A DNA stretch of 64,000 nt from Uruburuella suis (GCF_004341385.1 NZ_SLXE01000011.1:1-64000), one strand, 5' to 3'. Shown: positions 7,612 through 16,159, counted from the first letter of the stretch. Translations and numbers: made by a program. Notes: a model not told the origin generated them from the sequence alone.

Positions 7612-8448
7612 ATGATTGATTTACATTGCCATTCCACCGTTTCAGACGGCATGTTGCCCCCGCGCGAAGTGGTGCGGTTGGCGCACGCCAACGGCTGCAC
7701 CCTGCTCGCACTTACCGACCACGACCACACCGGCGGCCTGGCCGAAGCGCGTGCCGAAGCGGCGGCGCTGGGCATGGGCTTTGTCAACGGTGTGGAAATT
7801 TCGGTAACGTGGCGGCACCGCAGCGTGCACATTGTCGGGCTGGATTTCGATATCGCAAACGAAGCGCTGCAAAGCCTGCTCGCCCAAGTGCGTCAAGGCC
7901 GTCTGAAACGCTTGGCTGCGATTGCCGAAAAGCTGGAAAAAAAAGGCATAGTCGGCGCTTATGAAGGCGCGCTCGCCTTGGCGGCCAACCCCGAAATGGT
8001 GAGCCGCACCCACATTGCCGATTATTTAATCAACAGCGGCCATGTGCGCAACAAAGCGCAGGCATTCAGCAAATATCTGGGCGACGGCAAAAGCGCCAGC
8101 GTGGCGCATGAATGGGCGAGCTTGGAAGATTGCGTGGCGGCGATTAAAGGCGCAGGCGGCTTGGCGGTGATTGCCCATCCGATGCGCTACGGTTTTTCCG
8201 CCACCGCCAAGCGCAATCTGTTTGAAGAATTTAAAGCTCTGGGCGGCGACGGCATTGAAGTGCACAGCGGCAACAGCGATAAAAACGACCGCCTGAATTA
8301 TGCCCTTTTGGCCGAACGCTTCGATCTGATGGCCGGCTGCGGCAGCGATTTCCACCGCTTGGGCGATTACAGCGGCGGCACATTGGGCGCGTGCCCCGAG
8401 TTGCCGCCCGATTGCAAGCCGGTGTGGGCAAGCTTTCAGACGGCCTAA
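7612..8448 (+). CDS. PHP-domain phosphoesterase (RNase AM / TrpH-like)
   Basis: A 278-aa metal-dependent phosphoesterase. The N-terminal DLHCHSTVSDG and LLALTDHDHTGG are PHP motifs I and II; GVEISVTW, VIAHPMRY and GCGSDFHRLG carry the remaining metal ligands. The family includes E. coli YciV/RNase AM, which degrades 3',5'-bisphosphonucleotides and trims RNA 5' ends. The downstream neighbour is a YciO homologue, the same pairing as the E. coli yciV-yciO locus, which strengthens the call. It is translated right after marR. Confidence 0.85.
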   Translation: MIDLHCHSTVSDGMLPPREVVRLAHANGCTLLALTDHDHTGGLAEARAEAAALGMGFVNGVEISVTWRHRSVHIVGLDFDIANEALQSLLAQVRQGRLKRLAAIAEKLEKKGIVGAYEGALALAANPEMVSRTHIADYLINSGHVRNKAQAFSKYLGDGKSASVAHEWASLEDCVAAIKGAGGLAVIAHPMRYGFSATAKRNLFEEFKALGGDGIEVHSGNSDKNDRLNYALLAERFDLMAGCGSDFHRLGDYSGGTLGACPELPPDCKPVWASFQTA

Positions 8449-8490
8449 ACGTTGAAATCGCCCTAATACTTGAATATCTGCCAATAAACC

Positions 8491-8522
8491 TTTCAGACGG
8501 CCTCATCAAGGCCGTCTGAAAA
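8491..8522 (+). repeat. DUS inverted pair between PHP gene and yciO
   Basis: Inverted AG-DUS copies are separated by a short CATC loop. The 3' side is followed by A residues, not T, so it is not an obvious intrinsic terminator for plus-strand transcripts. Confidence 0.7.
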
Positions 8523-8549
8523 AAAAATAACAAATAAAGGAACACCATC

Positions 8550-9170
8550 ATGGCACAATTTTTCGCTATCCACCCCGACAGCCCGCAAGAGCGGCTGGTG
8601 AAGCAGGCGGCAGACATTATCCGCAAAGGCGGCATTGCCGTTTACCCCACCGATTCCTGTTATGCACTCGGCTGCCAATTGGGTGATAAAACCGCAATGG
8701 AAAAGATTTTGCAGATTCGCAAAATCGACCTCAAGCACCACCTCACGCTGATGTGCGCCGACTTGAGCGAGCTGGGCACTTATGCCAAAGTGGACAACAG
8801 CCAATACCGCATGCTCAAAGCCGCCACACCGGGCAGCTATACCTTTATCATGCAGGCCACCAAAGAAGTGCCCAACCGCACGCTGCATCCCAAGCGCAAA
8901 ACCATCGGCCTGCGCGTGCCCGACAATAAAATCGCGCTGGCGCTGCTGCAAGAATTGGGCGAGCCCATGCTCAGCTGCACACTGATGCTGCCCGAAGACA
9001 GCGAGCCGCTCACCGACCCCTATGAAATCCGCGACCGCCTCGAACACGCGGTGGATGTGATTATCGACGGCGGCTGGTGCGGCACTGATCCCACTACCGT
9101 AATCGACATGACCGACGGCGTGGAATTGGTGCGCGAAGGCAAGGGCGATAAGACGCTGTTTGGTTTGTGA
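8550..9170 (+). CDS. yciO: YciO-family (Sua5/YrdC fold) protein
   Basis: A 206-aa YrdC-fold protein. GGIAVYPTDSCYALGCQLGDK, KIDLKHHLTLMCADLSELGTYA and TPGSYTFIMQATKEVPNRTLHPKRKTIGLRVPD match the nucleotide-binding core shared with threonylcarbamoyl-AMP synthase. The KRKTIGLRVPD stretch and the lack of the extra Sua5 domain fit YciO, which is related to but not the main TsaC enzyme. Its cellular role is unsettled. It has its own AAAGGAAC ribosome site and lies downstream of the PHP gene. Confidence 0.85.
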   Translation: MAQFFAIHPDSPQERLVKQAADIIRKGGIAVYPTDSCYALGCQLGDKTAMEKILQIRKIDLKHHLTLMCADLSELGTYAKVDNSQYRMLKAATPGSYTFIMQATKEVPNRTLHPKRKTIGLRVPDNKIALALLQELGEPMLSCTLMLPEDSEPLTDPYEIRDRLEHAVDVIIDGGWCGTDPTTVIDMTDGVELVREGKGDKTLFGL

Positions 9171-9191
9171 AGCGGCTTTATTTTTGAAAAT

Positions 9192-9229
9192 CTTTCAGAC
9201 GGCCTTTCCAATCAAACAGGCCGTCTGAA
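9192..9229 (+). terminator. DUS hairpin after yciO
   Basis: Inverted AG-DUS copies lie between yciO and the M50 protease gene. No strong T-run follows, so termination strength is uncertain. Confidence 0.5.
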
Positions 9230-9255
9230 CACATCATCACCACAAGGAAATCTCA

Positions 9256-9906
9256 ATGGGCAATTTCAATTTAGGCATATTTTTATTGGCGGTGCTGCCG
9301 GTGCTGCTGGCGATTACCGTGCACGAAGCAGCGCACGGTTATGCGGCGCGCCATTACGGCGACCACACCGCCGAGCAGCTCGGGCGGCTCACGCTCAACC
9401 CCTTGGCGCACATCGACCCCATCGGCACCATTGTGGTGCCGGCGGTGATGTTTTTCACCACCGGCTTTATGTTTGGCTGGGCCAAGCCCGTGCCGGTGGT
9501 GAGCCGCAATTTCCGCGACACCCGCATCGGCATGCGCATGGTGGCGATTGCCGGGCCGGCATCGAATTTTGTGATGATGTTCGGCTGGGCGGTGTTGATG
9601 ATGCTCTCGCCGCTGGTGCCGGAAAACTTTCAAAATCCGATGCAGCAAATGGCTTATTTCGGCGTGATGATTAATGCGGTGCTGTTTGTGCTCAATATGC
9701 TGCCGATTCTGCCGCTCGACGGCGGCCGCTTTGTGGACACGTTTTTGTCGGCCAAGGCCTCGTTTCAGTTTCGCAAAATCGAGCCTTACGGCATGTGGAT
9801 TCTGATTGCGCTTTTGTTTACCGGCCTGCTGAGCAAAATCATGCAGCCTTTTCTGGCGCTGGTGTTGGGCATCGTGCAAGGCTTTATGCGCTTGTTTGGC
9901 GGCTGA
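9256..9906 (+). CDS. site-2 protease family (M50) membrane metallopeptidase
   Basis: A 216-aa integral-membrane zinc protease homologue. The zinc motif HEAAH is in helix 1 (ITVHEAAHGYAARHYGD), and the third ligand motif NMLPILPLDGGRF (NxxPxxxLDGG) is near residue 155. Hydrophobic segments predict four to six helices. No PDZ domain is present, separating it from RseP and placing it with the short YwhC-like S2P group. Substrates are unknown. The ribosome site CAAGGAAA is well placed. Confidence 0.88.
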   Translation: MGNFNLGIFLLAVLPVLLAITVHEAAHGYAARHYGDHTAEQLGRLTLNPLAHIDPIGTIVVPAVMFFTTGFMFGWAKPVPVVSRNFRDTRIGMRMVAIAGPASNFVMMFGWAVLMMLSPLVPENFQNPMQQMAYFGVMINAVLFVLNMLPILPLDGGRFVDTFLSAKASFQFRKIEPYGMWILIALLFTGLLSKIMQPFLALVLGIVQGFMRLFGG

Positions 9907-9984
9907 TCAAGCGCATCAGTGCAGTAGGTGCGATTAGCGCAGCGTAATCATACGCATGAACCCTGCCACACACCTCAAAACCAA

Positions 9985-10021
9985 GCAGGCCGTCTGAATA
10001 TCCAAGTTTCAGACGGCCTGC
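9985..10021 (+). terminator. DUS hairpin after the M50 gene
   Basis: GCAGGCCGTCTGAA is paired with its inverse 10 bases later. It closes the plus-strand transcript before the convergent aroG region. Confidence 0.55.
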
Positions 10022-10058
10022 AAGGCTTTAATCAACTTATACCCAACCTGAAAAATAA

Positions 10059-10207
10059 TATAGTGGAATGAAAGAAAAACTTATACAGGCGCATGTAGCA
10101 AGCCATATGCAGAAGCCGTTTAAACCGCGTGCGTGGCTGCGCCACACACCCTACACATGATGCTAGATTTCTTATTTTTGTATAAGTTTTTCATTCATTT
10201 CACTATA
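10059..10207. mobile_element. 149-bp MITE-like element with TATAGTG ends
   Basis: The element starts TATAGTGGAATGAAAGAAAA and ends with a near-perfect inverse (about 27 of 29 positions by eye). The TATAGTG ends resemble those of the Neisseria Correia element, but the core (GTTTAAACCGCGTGCG...CGCCACACACCCTACAC) is different. It has no coding capacity. A truncated relative is at 28069-28192. Confidence 0.75.
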
Positions 10208-10210
10208 CAA

Positions 10211-10249
10211 CCAAAGGCCGTCTGAAAATCATTTTCAGACGGCCTTTGG
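10211..10249 (-). terminator. aroG terminator (DUS hairpin)
   Basis: The inverted pair CCAAAGGCCGTCTGAAAAT...ATTTTCAGACGGCCTTTGG makes a long stem 15 bases past the aroG stop. Confidence 0.7.
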
Positions 10250-10263
10250 TGTGATGCAAAAGC

Positions 10264-11304
10264 TTATACGCGGCTGCGGTTGGCTTCGGCTAAAAGTGCG
10301 AGCATTTCTTCGGTGGCATCCCAGCCGATGCAGGCATCGGTGATGCTTTGGCCGTAGACTTCGGGTTTGTCTTGGCGGCCGGCCACGAGGTGGCTTTCCA
10401 CCATCAAGCCCATGATGTTGTTTTCACCGGCGCGCAATTGCTGCGCCACATCTTGAGCCACTTCCATTTGGCGGGTGTAGTCTTTGCGGCTGTTGGCGTG
10501 GCTGCAATCCACCATCAGCTTGGGCGTGACGCCGGCTTTGGTGAGCTCTTCGGCGGCGGCTTTTACATGGCCGCTGTCGTAGTTGGGCTCTTTGCCGCCG
10601 CGCAGAATCACATGGCAGTCGGCATTGCCGGCGGTGTGCACAATGGCGGAATGGCCGGCTTTGGTTACCGATAAAAAGTGGTGCGGGTGGCTGGCGGCGC
10701 CGATGGCATCGATGGCGATTTTGAGGTTGCCGTCGGTGCCGTTTTTAAAGCCCACGGGGCAGGAAAGGCCGCTGGCCAGCTCGCGGTGCACCTGGCTTTC
10801 GGTGGTGCGCGCGCCGATGGCGCCCCAGGCAATCAGGTCGGCATAATATTGCGGCGTGATCATGTCGAGAAATTCGGTGGAGGCGGGCATGCCCATGTCG
10901 TTGAGGGCGAGCAGCAGCCGGCGCGCCTGGCGCAGGCCGAAGTTGATGTCGAAGGTGCCGTCGAGGTGCGGGTCGTTGATGAGGCCTTTCCAGCCCACGG
11001 TGGTGCGCGGTTTTTCGAAATACACGCGCATCACAATCAGCAGCTCTTTTTCGTATTTTTTGCGCAGAGGCAGAAGCTTGCGGGCGTATTCGAGCGCGGC
11101 TTCGGGGTCGTGGATGGAGCAGGGGCCGATAATCAGCAGCAGGCGCTTGTCGCGGCCGTGCACCAAATCGGCGATTTCTTGGCGGGTTTGGTGCACCAAA
11201 TCGGCGGCGGTGTCGCTGATGGGCAATTCATAAAGATGGGCAATCGGGGGCAGCAGCTCTTTGACTTCTCTGATTTTAACGTCGTCGGTTTTGTGTGCGT
11301 TCAT
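10264..11304 (-). CDS. aroG: 3-deoxy-7-phosphoheptulonate (DAHP) synthase, class I
   Basis: A 346-aa enzyme that condenses phosphoenolpyruvate with erythrose 4-phosphate, the first step of the shikimate pathway. Motifs include LLIIGPCSIHDPEAALEYA, VGWKGLINDPHLDGTFDINFGL, IGARTTESQVHRELASGLSCPVGFKNGT, VTKAGHSAIVHTAGN and LMVDCSHANS. Length and motifs match the metal-dependent AroF/G/H family; the feedback effector (usually Phe in Neisseria) cannot be proven by eye. The 200-base AT-rich region upstream contains repeated ATCGTATTTT blocks (about 11410-11455) that may be regulatory. Confidence 0.92.
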   Translation of the reverse strand: MNAHKTDDVKIREVKELLPPIAHLYELPISDTAADLVHQTRQEIADLVHGRDKRLLLIIGPCSIHDPEAALEYARKLLPLRKKYEKELLIVMRVYFEKPRTTVGWKGLINDPHLDGTFDINFGLRQARRLLLALNDMGMPASTEFLDMITPQYYADLIAWGAIGARTTESQVHRELASGLSCPVGFKNGTDGNLKIAIDAIGAASHPHHFLSVTKAGHSAIVHTAGNADCHVILRGGKEPNYDSGHVKAAAEELTKAGVTPKLMVDCSHANSRKDYTRQMEVAQDVAQQLRAGENNIMGLMVESHLVAGRQDKPEVYGQSITDACIGWDATEEMLALLAEANRSRV

Positions 11305-11468
11305 TATGCTTACTTAAGGTTTGAATAATGCAGCAAGCTTACGCGCTTTTGCTTTTTTTTGCAAGCCGAGCTGGCTTTGTGTTGGTATTTTATTGCGTAA
11401 AACTACGATTATTTTATTTTATCGTATTTTAAATTTTATAAATCGTATTTTTTGGCATGATGTTTTAA

Positions 11469-11496
11469 AGGCCGTCTGAAAGCTTTCAGACGGCCT
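11469..11496 (-). terminator. Anbu operon terminator (DUS hairpin)
   Basis: Inverted AG-DUS copies with a near-zero loop (AAAGCTTT centre) lie immediately after the anbu stop codon. Confidence 0.65.
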
Positions 11497-11501
11497 GTGT
11501 T

Positions 11502-12236
11502 TTATTTGAAGTAATAATCGGGCGGCACGTCGAATTGCTGCAAAATGGCTTTGAGCCCTTCCGACCATTGGGCGCGGATGTTGTGCAGATAGGGGTCGCT
11601 GTCGTCCACACGGATGCCGGCGGGCAGGGTGCAGCTGTTGCGCCGATACACCATTAAGTCGATGGGAAAGCCCACGGATAGGTTGGAGCGTATGGTGGAG
11701 TCAAACGACACCAATAAGGCGCGCACGGCGTCTTCGAGGCTGCTCTCGTGGTTGATGGAGCGGTCGAGTATGGGCTTGCCGTATTTGCTCTCGCCGATTT
11801 GGAAAAACGGGGTGTCTTCCGTGGCGCTGATGCAGTTGCCTTCTTGGTAGATTTGGTAGAGCTCTTGCGGCTGCCCGTTGATTTGGCCGCCGAGCAGAAA
11901 ATTGCTGCCGAAGCCCTCTTGCATGTGGGCGCGGTGCTGGCTGGTTTTGGCCACGCTGCTGGCCTGCTCGCCCACCAGCATGGCGCAGTCGAACAGGCTG
12001 GGCAGGTTGAGCAGGTTGGGTGCGCTGCCCTGCGCGATGCCGCTGCGCAAAAGATTGACCACGGCTTGCGAGGTGGCGAGGTTGCCGGCGGTGAGCATGA
12101 TGATGCTGCGCTCGCCGTCCACGCCGAAGGTATACATTTTTTTAAATGTGGAAATGTGGTCCACGCCGGCGTTGGTGCGGGTGTCGGAGGCAAAAACCAT
12201 GCCTTCTTTCAGATTGAGGGCGGCGCAGTAAGTCAT
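11502..12236 (-). CDS. Anbu, ancestral proteasome-like beta subunit
   Basis: A 244-aa member of the Anbu family, Ntn-hydrolases related to the proteasome and HslV. The start at MTYCAALNL puts Thr2 as the N-terminal nucleophile after Met removal, and GMVFASDTRTNAGVDHISTFKKMY holds the proteasome-type Asp and Lys region. The 17-residue upstream extension was rejected because it would bury the nucleophile. It is the last gene of an operon with CP-ATP-grasp, alpha-E and transglutaminase proteins, the standard Anbu context, implicated in peptide synthesis or modification; its substrate is unknown. A gap of 150 bases containing a DUS separates it from the transglutaminase gene. Confidence 0.9.
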   Translation of the reverse strand: MTYCAALNLKEGMVFASDTRTNAGVDHISTFKKMYTFGVDGERSIIMLTAGNLATSQAVVNLLRSGIAQGSAPNLLNLPSLFDCAMLVGEQASSVAKTSQHRAHMQEGFGSNFLLGGQINGQPQELYQIYQEGNCISATEDTPFFQIGESKYGKPILDRSINHESSLEDAVRALLVSFDSTIRSNLSVGFPIDLMVYRRNSCTLPAGIRVDDSDPYLHNIRAQWSEGLKAILQQFDVPPDYYFK

Positions 12237-12386
12237 GTGTGTTCCCCGGCTTGGGCGGTGTAAATGTAAAGCGCTGAAATATAACACAATCTTGGGTGCA
12301 GCAAAAGGCCGTCTGAACGCTTGATAAGCGTCCCAAATAAGCTTGCTGCGTTGCCCCGCTGGGTGAGCTTATTTTTTGAACGGGCA

Positions 12387-13172
12387 TTATTGCGCCTGCT
12401 GCACCTGCACCGAAAACGACATTTGCTCGGTGCCGCCGCCTTGGCGCATGCCGCGCACGGGGGCGGCGTCGTTATAGTCCAGCCCCACGGCCAGCTGCAC
12501 ATGGTGGCTGGGCTGGAAAAGCTGGTTGGTGGTGTCGAACACATACCATTTTCCGTCGAGGCAGGCTTCTGCCCAGGCGTGGCTGGCCAAGTGGGCATCG
12601 TCGTCGCTGAGCAGATAGCCCGACACATAGCGGGCAGGCACGCCCAAGGCGCGCACGCAGGCTAAAAAGACATGGGCATGATCCTGGCACACGCCGCTGC
12701 CCAGCGCAAAAGCTTCGGCGGCGGCGGTGGCCACATGGGTGGTGCCGGGAATATAAGTCATGTGGTCGAGCACGGCGCGGCTCAGCCGCATCAGGCCTTG
12801 CCGGTCGGGCTCGCCGCCGGTTTGGATTTCGGCAAAATCGCGCATGGCTTCGTTGCAGCCGGTGAGCGCTGTGCTGTTGAGAAACACCAGCGGATGAATG
12901 CGCTTATCGAGAATATGCTCGGCGCTGCCGCCGATTTCCACCGTGCCTTGCGCCTGGATTTCGAGCGACTGTACCGGCCCTGCGAGGTTGAGGATGGTGC
13001 AGTAGTTGCCAAAGCCGTCATACACTTCGCTGCTCAAGCGCGGCAAGGTCATGCGCCAGGAAAGCACGCGTTGGTGTGCCAGCGTTTGCGGGGTGAGGCG
13101 CAGGCATTGGATGCTGTGTTTGACCGATTCGTTGTAGCTGTAGCGGGTGGTGTGGTTGATGTGGATTCTCAT
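12387..13172 (-). CDS. transglutaminase-like cysteine peptidase of the Anbu cluster
   Basis: A 261-aa protein. The N-terminal beta domain (MRIHINHTTRYSYNESVKHS) is a transglutaminase N-terminal-type fold. The papain-like core has GVCQDHAHVFLACVRALGVPARYVSGYL with the catalytic Cys, SHAWAEACLDGKWYVFDTTN with the His, and the Asp in FDTTN. It probably cleaves or transfers an isopeptide or peptide bond in step with the ATP-grasp partner. It overlaps the alpha-E gene by four bases (ATGA). Confidence 0.88.
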   Translation of the reverse strand: MRIHINHTTRYSYNESVKHSIQCLRLTPQTLAHQRVLSWRMTLPRLSSEVYDGFGNYCTILNLAGPVQSLEIQAQGTVEIGGSAEHILDKRIHPLVFLNSTALTGCNEAMRDFAEIQTGGEPDRQGLMRLSRAVLDHMTYIPGTTHVATAAAEAFALGSGVCQDHAHVFLACVRALGVPARYVSGYLLSDDDAHLASHAWAEACLDGKWYVFDTTNQLFQPSHHVQLAVGLDYNDAAPVRGMRQGGGTEQMSFSVQVQQAQ

Positions 13173-13780
13173 ACGCCCTCCTCAAATAATTGGGTGAGCC
13201 GCTCGTGCCAGCCGTAAAACTGGCGTTTGTCGGTGGTGTAAACCAAGGCTTGCGATTGCTGTTTGATGCGATCCCAGCCGGTGTTGGCGGGCAGGCTGGT
13301 CACCACATCGGCCAAATAGCGGTAGTGGCGGCTCTGGGCGCTGCCTAAGCGGATGCGTGTGTCGAGCATTTCCACATAATCGCCCAGCTGCCAAAAGCGG
13401 GTAACATCACCGCTTTGCTGCAACATGGCCGCGCTGCAGGCGTGCAGCTGGAAGCGGGCGGCGCGGCGGCTGTCGGCCTGATTGAGGCGCTTCACTTGGT
13501 TAAACAGCTCGGCCGCATCGCCGTCGATCACGCCGCGCACGGCCTGCACATTGTCGTTAATCGATTCGAAAAGCTGCGGCATGGCGGTTTCGTTGAGGTA
13601 GCGCTTGAGGTGCTCGAGCTTGTCGCCGCCGGGTTCGAGCGGCCAGCCCAAATAGCGCAAAAGCTCGCTGCGCTGCTGGCTGCCGCATTCGAGCACGCGC
13701 GCCGGCAGCTCTTGTGTGCGGCGCATGTAGCGGCCGAGCCAATAGAGGTTATAGGCGGTAGACATCAATAAAATATTCAT
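13169..13780 (-). CDS. alpha-E domain protein (short form)
   Basis: A 203-aa all-helical protein opening MLSTAYNLYWLGRYMRRTQELPARVLE-like, the alpha-E signature. Full-length relatives are usually about 310 aa, so this is a compact form missing part of the helical repeat. Function is unknown; the domain is found only with CP-ATP-grasp and transglutaminase genes and may scaffold them. It overlaps both neighbours by ATGA junctions, so the three are translationally coupled. Confidence 0.8.
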   Translation of the reverse strand: MNILLMSTAYNLYWLGRYMRRTQELPARVLECGSQQRSELLRYLGWPLEPGGDKLEHLKRYLNETAMPQLFESINDNVQAVRGVIDGDAAELFNQVKRLNQADSRRAARFQLHACSAAMLQQSGDVTRFWQLGDYVEMLDTRIRLGSAQSRHYRYLADVVTSLPANTGWDRIKQQSQALVYTTDKRQFYGWHERLTQLFEEGV

Positions 13781-15210
13781 GAGGCGTCTCCTGTTTCAAG
13801 CACCCAAGTGTCTTTCACGCCGCCGCCTTGGGATGAATTGACCACCAGCGAGCCTTTGCGCAAAGCCACGCGGGTGAGGCCGCCGGGCACAATGCGCACT
13901 TTATCGGGCGCAGTGAGCACAAAGGGGCGCAAATCGATGTGGCGCGGTGCAATGCCTTCTTCCACGCAAGTGGGGCAGGTAGACAAGGCCAGCGTGGGCT
14001 GGGCGATAAAGCCTTCGGGATGGGCGAGAATGCGGGCGCGGTAGGCTTCGATTTCGGCTTGGCCGGCTTTGGGCCCCACCAGCATGCCGTAGCCGCCCGA
14101 GCCTTGGGTTTCTTTCACCACCAATTCATCCAGATGCGCCAGCACATATTTCAAATCATCGCTTTTGCGGCATTGCCAAGTGGGCACGTTGTGCAAAATC
14201 GGCTCTTCGCTCAAATAAAAGCGGATCATGTCGCCCACAAAGGGGTACACCGACTTATCATCGGCCACGCCGGTGCCCGGGGCATTGCAAATCAGCACAT
14301 GGCCGGCGCGATAAGCCGCCATTAGCCCGGGCACACCCAAAATGGAATCTGGGCGCATGGCCAAGGGGTCGAGAAACGGGTCGTCGAGGCGGCGGTAGAT
14401 CACGTCCACACGGCGGCGGCCGGCCACGGTTTTGGTGTAAACGATGTTGTCTTCCACAAACAAATCATAGCCGTGCACCAAAGGCACATTCATCGCCCGG
14501 GCTAAAAAAGTGTGCTCGTAATAGGCGCTGTTGTAGCGGCCGGGCGTGAGCACCACGATATTCGGGCTGTCGCGGCCGCAGCAGGCGGCCAATGTGTCGT
14601 AGAGCTGCTGCGGATAGCTGCTCACCGGCCGCACCTGCTGGCGGGCAAACACTTCGGGCAGCAGCGATTCGCTGATGTTGCGCCCTTCCAGCATGTAGGA
14701 CACGCCCGAGGGGGTGCGCAGATTGTCTTCCAACACATAATAGTGGCCGTCGCCGTGGCGGATCAGATCAATGCCGCTGATGTGGGCATAAATCGGCGCG
14801 GGCAGGTTGATGTTGTGCATCCAGGGTTGATAGCAGCCATTCACCAACACTTGTGCCGCCGGCACGATGCCGGCTTTGATGATGTGTTGCTCGTGATAAA
14901 TGTCGTGGATAAACATATTGAGCGCGCGTATGCGTTGCGCGCAGCCCGCCTCGAGAATGCGCCATTCATCGGCCGGAATGATGCGCGGAATGATGTCGAA
15001 CGGAATCACGCGCTCGGTGTTGCTCGCTTCGCTGTAAACCGTGAAGGTTACGCCTTTGCGGTAAAACATCGCCAAGGCCTGTTGGTTGAGCGATTCGATA
15101 TCGGCCGCATCCGTGGCCGCCAGCCAAGCCGCCACCGGCTCGCAGCCCGGGCGCGCCCGGCCGTCGGGCAGCAGCAATTCATCGTAAAATGTTGAGGGTA
15201 GCGGCGTCAT
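13777..15210 (-). CDS. circularly permuted ATP-grasp protein
   Basis: A 477-aa first gene of the Anbu operon. Motifs such as GCYQPWMHNINLPAPIYAHISGIDLIRHGDG, YVLEDNLRTPSGVSYMLEGR, VKETQGSGGYGMLVGP and DLRPFVLT belong to the CP-ATP-grasp family, predicted to form amide bonds using ATP. The start is supported by AGGAGCACGC directly upstream. Together with the transglutaminase and Anbu it is thought to build and cut peptide-like products; no product is known here. Confidence 0.88.
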   Translation of the reverse strand: MTPLPSTFYDELLLPDGRARPGCEPVAAWLAATDAADIESLNQQALAMFYRKGVTFTVYSEASNTERVIPFDIIPRIIPADEWRILEAGCAQRIRALNMFIHDIYHEQHIIKAGIVPAAQVLVNGCYQPWMHNINLPAPIYAHISGIDLIRHGDGHYYVLEDNLRTPSGVSYMLEGRNISESLLPEVFARQQVRPVSSYPQQLYDTLAACCGRDSPNIVVLTPGRYNSAYYEHTFLARAMNVPLVHGYDLFVEDNIVYTKTVAGRRRVDVIYRRLDDPFLDPLAMRPDSILGVPGLMAAYRAGHVLICNAPGTGVADDKSVYPFVGDMIRFYLSEEPILHNVPTWQCRKSDDLKYVLAHLDELVVKETQGSGGYGMLVGPKAGQAEIEAYRARILAHPEGFIAQPTLALSTCPTCVEEGIAPRHIDLRPFVLTAPDKVRIVPGGLTRVALRKGSLVVNSSQGGGVKDTWVLETGDAS

Positions 15211-15245
15211 GCGTGCTCCTGATCGAAGGTTGTTTTTATGATTGG

Positions 15246-15275
15246 AGAATAGGCTTGTTTTAATCAGATTGTCAA
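15246..15275 (-). promoter_or_regulatory. Anbu operon promoter with ATTGTCAACAAT motif
   Basis: A consensus -35 TTGACA (15270-15275) and -10 TATTCT (15246-15251) are separated by 18 bases. The -35 is embedded in ATTGT-CA-ACAAT, an inverted repeat that could be an operator; the same string recurs at 61190. Confidence 0.6.
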
Positions 15276-15387
15276 CAATATGCTGGCGAAATAAGTGCGC
15301 TTTTGCATGATTGGGGTTGCGTTAAAAAATAGTGCATTTATTCGACTTATTATCATAAAGCAAGATAAGTCGTTGTGCAGAAATAAA

Positions 15388-15423
15388 GCAGGCCGTCTGA
15401 AAATTTTCTTTCAGACGGCCTTT
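15388..15423. repeat. DUS hairpin in the tlpA-Anbu gap
   Basis: An inverted AG-DUS pair lies within the 460-base space between the Anbu operon start and the tlpA operon end. The rest of that space shows no gene. A second hairpin at 15579-15608 is the tlpA terminator. Confidence 0.55.
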
Positions 15424-15578
15424 TTGATTGTGACGGAATGTGCCTTTTAAATGAGTATGATTGTGCCGCCAAAGACGCGGCGTGCGTATCTCGCTGTTGT
15501 GGCGGAGCATTCAAATGCATGCATGCAATGGCGGCGCTCGGTTATGCATATCTGCGTTTCGCCAGTGAAGTTATGCGA

Positions 15579-15608
15579 GAGGCCGTCTGAAAAGTTTCAG
15601 ACGGCCTC
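15579..15608 (-). terminator. tlpA operon terminator (DUS hairpin)
   Basis: GAGGCCGTCTGAAAA is paired with TTTCAGACGGCCTC about 60 bases past the tlpA stop. Confidence 0.6.
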
Positions 15609-15670
15609 AAAAGCAGATGCTGCGGAATCAATCTCATGCGCCCGATATTCAAACCGGCGGGCGTTGCTGA

Positions 15671-16159
15671 TTATTTTTCCAGCTCTTTATCGATTTCTCG
15701 ATATAGGGCGGCAAAGTCTGGCTCGCCGACAAAGGTTTTCAGAATCTCGCCTTTTTTGTTGATGAAAAACGAGGTGGGATACACTTTGGTGCCGAAAGCT
15801 TTGCCCACGCTGCCGTCGGCGTCATACATCACGGCAAAAGGCAGCCCGCGGCTGGCGGCATAATTTTTCACGCTCTCGAGCGGGTCGTAAGGCTCGGAGA
15901 TGGCGAGAATCTGAAAATCTTTGCCGGCATAATCTTTGGCGGTTTGCACAAGCTTGGGCATTTCGCTCACGCAGCCGGGGCAGGAGGGATACCAAAAATT
16001 AATCAGGGTGACTTTGCCCTGCAAATCGGCGTTGGACACGGTGCGGCCGTTGAGGTCGGGCAGGGCAAATGCGGGCGCGGGCTGGTTTTTCGGCCACAAC
16101 ACCACGGCAAGCAGCGCCGCCACAATCAGTGTGGCGGCCAATATCACGGTTTTTTTCAT
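15671..16159 (-). CDS. tlpA: TlpA-family thiol-disulfide protein
   Basis: A 162-aa thioredoxin-fold protein anchored by an uncleaved N-terminal helix (residues about 5-22). The redox motif is WYPSCPGC (CxxC as CPGC), followed by SEMPKLVQ, and the cis-Pro loop is VYPTSFFI. TlpA/ResA-like proteins reduce periplasmic disulfides, for example in cytochrome c maturation. It overlaps the thioesterase gene by four bases and is the last gene of the mla transcript. Confidence 0.85.
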   Translation of the reverse strand: MKKTVILAATLIVAALLAVVLWPKNQPAPAFALPDLNGRTVSNADLQGKVTLINFWYPSCPGCVSEMPKLVQTAKDYAGKDFQILAISEPYDPLESVKNYAASRGLPFAVMYDADGSVGKAFGTKVYPTSFFINKKGEILKTFVGEPDFAALYREIDKELEK

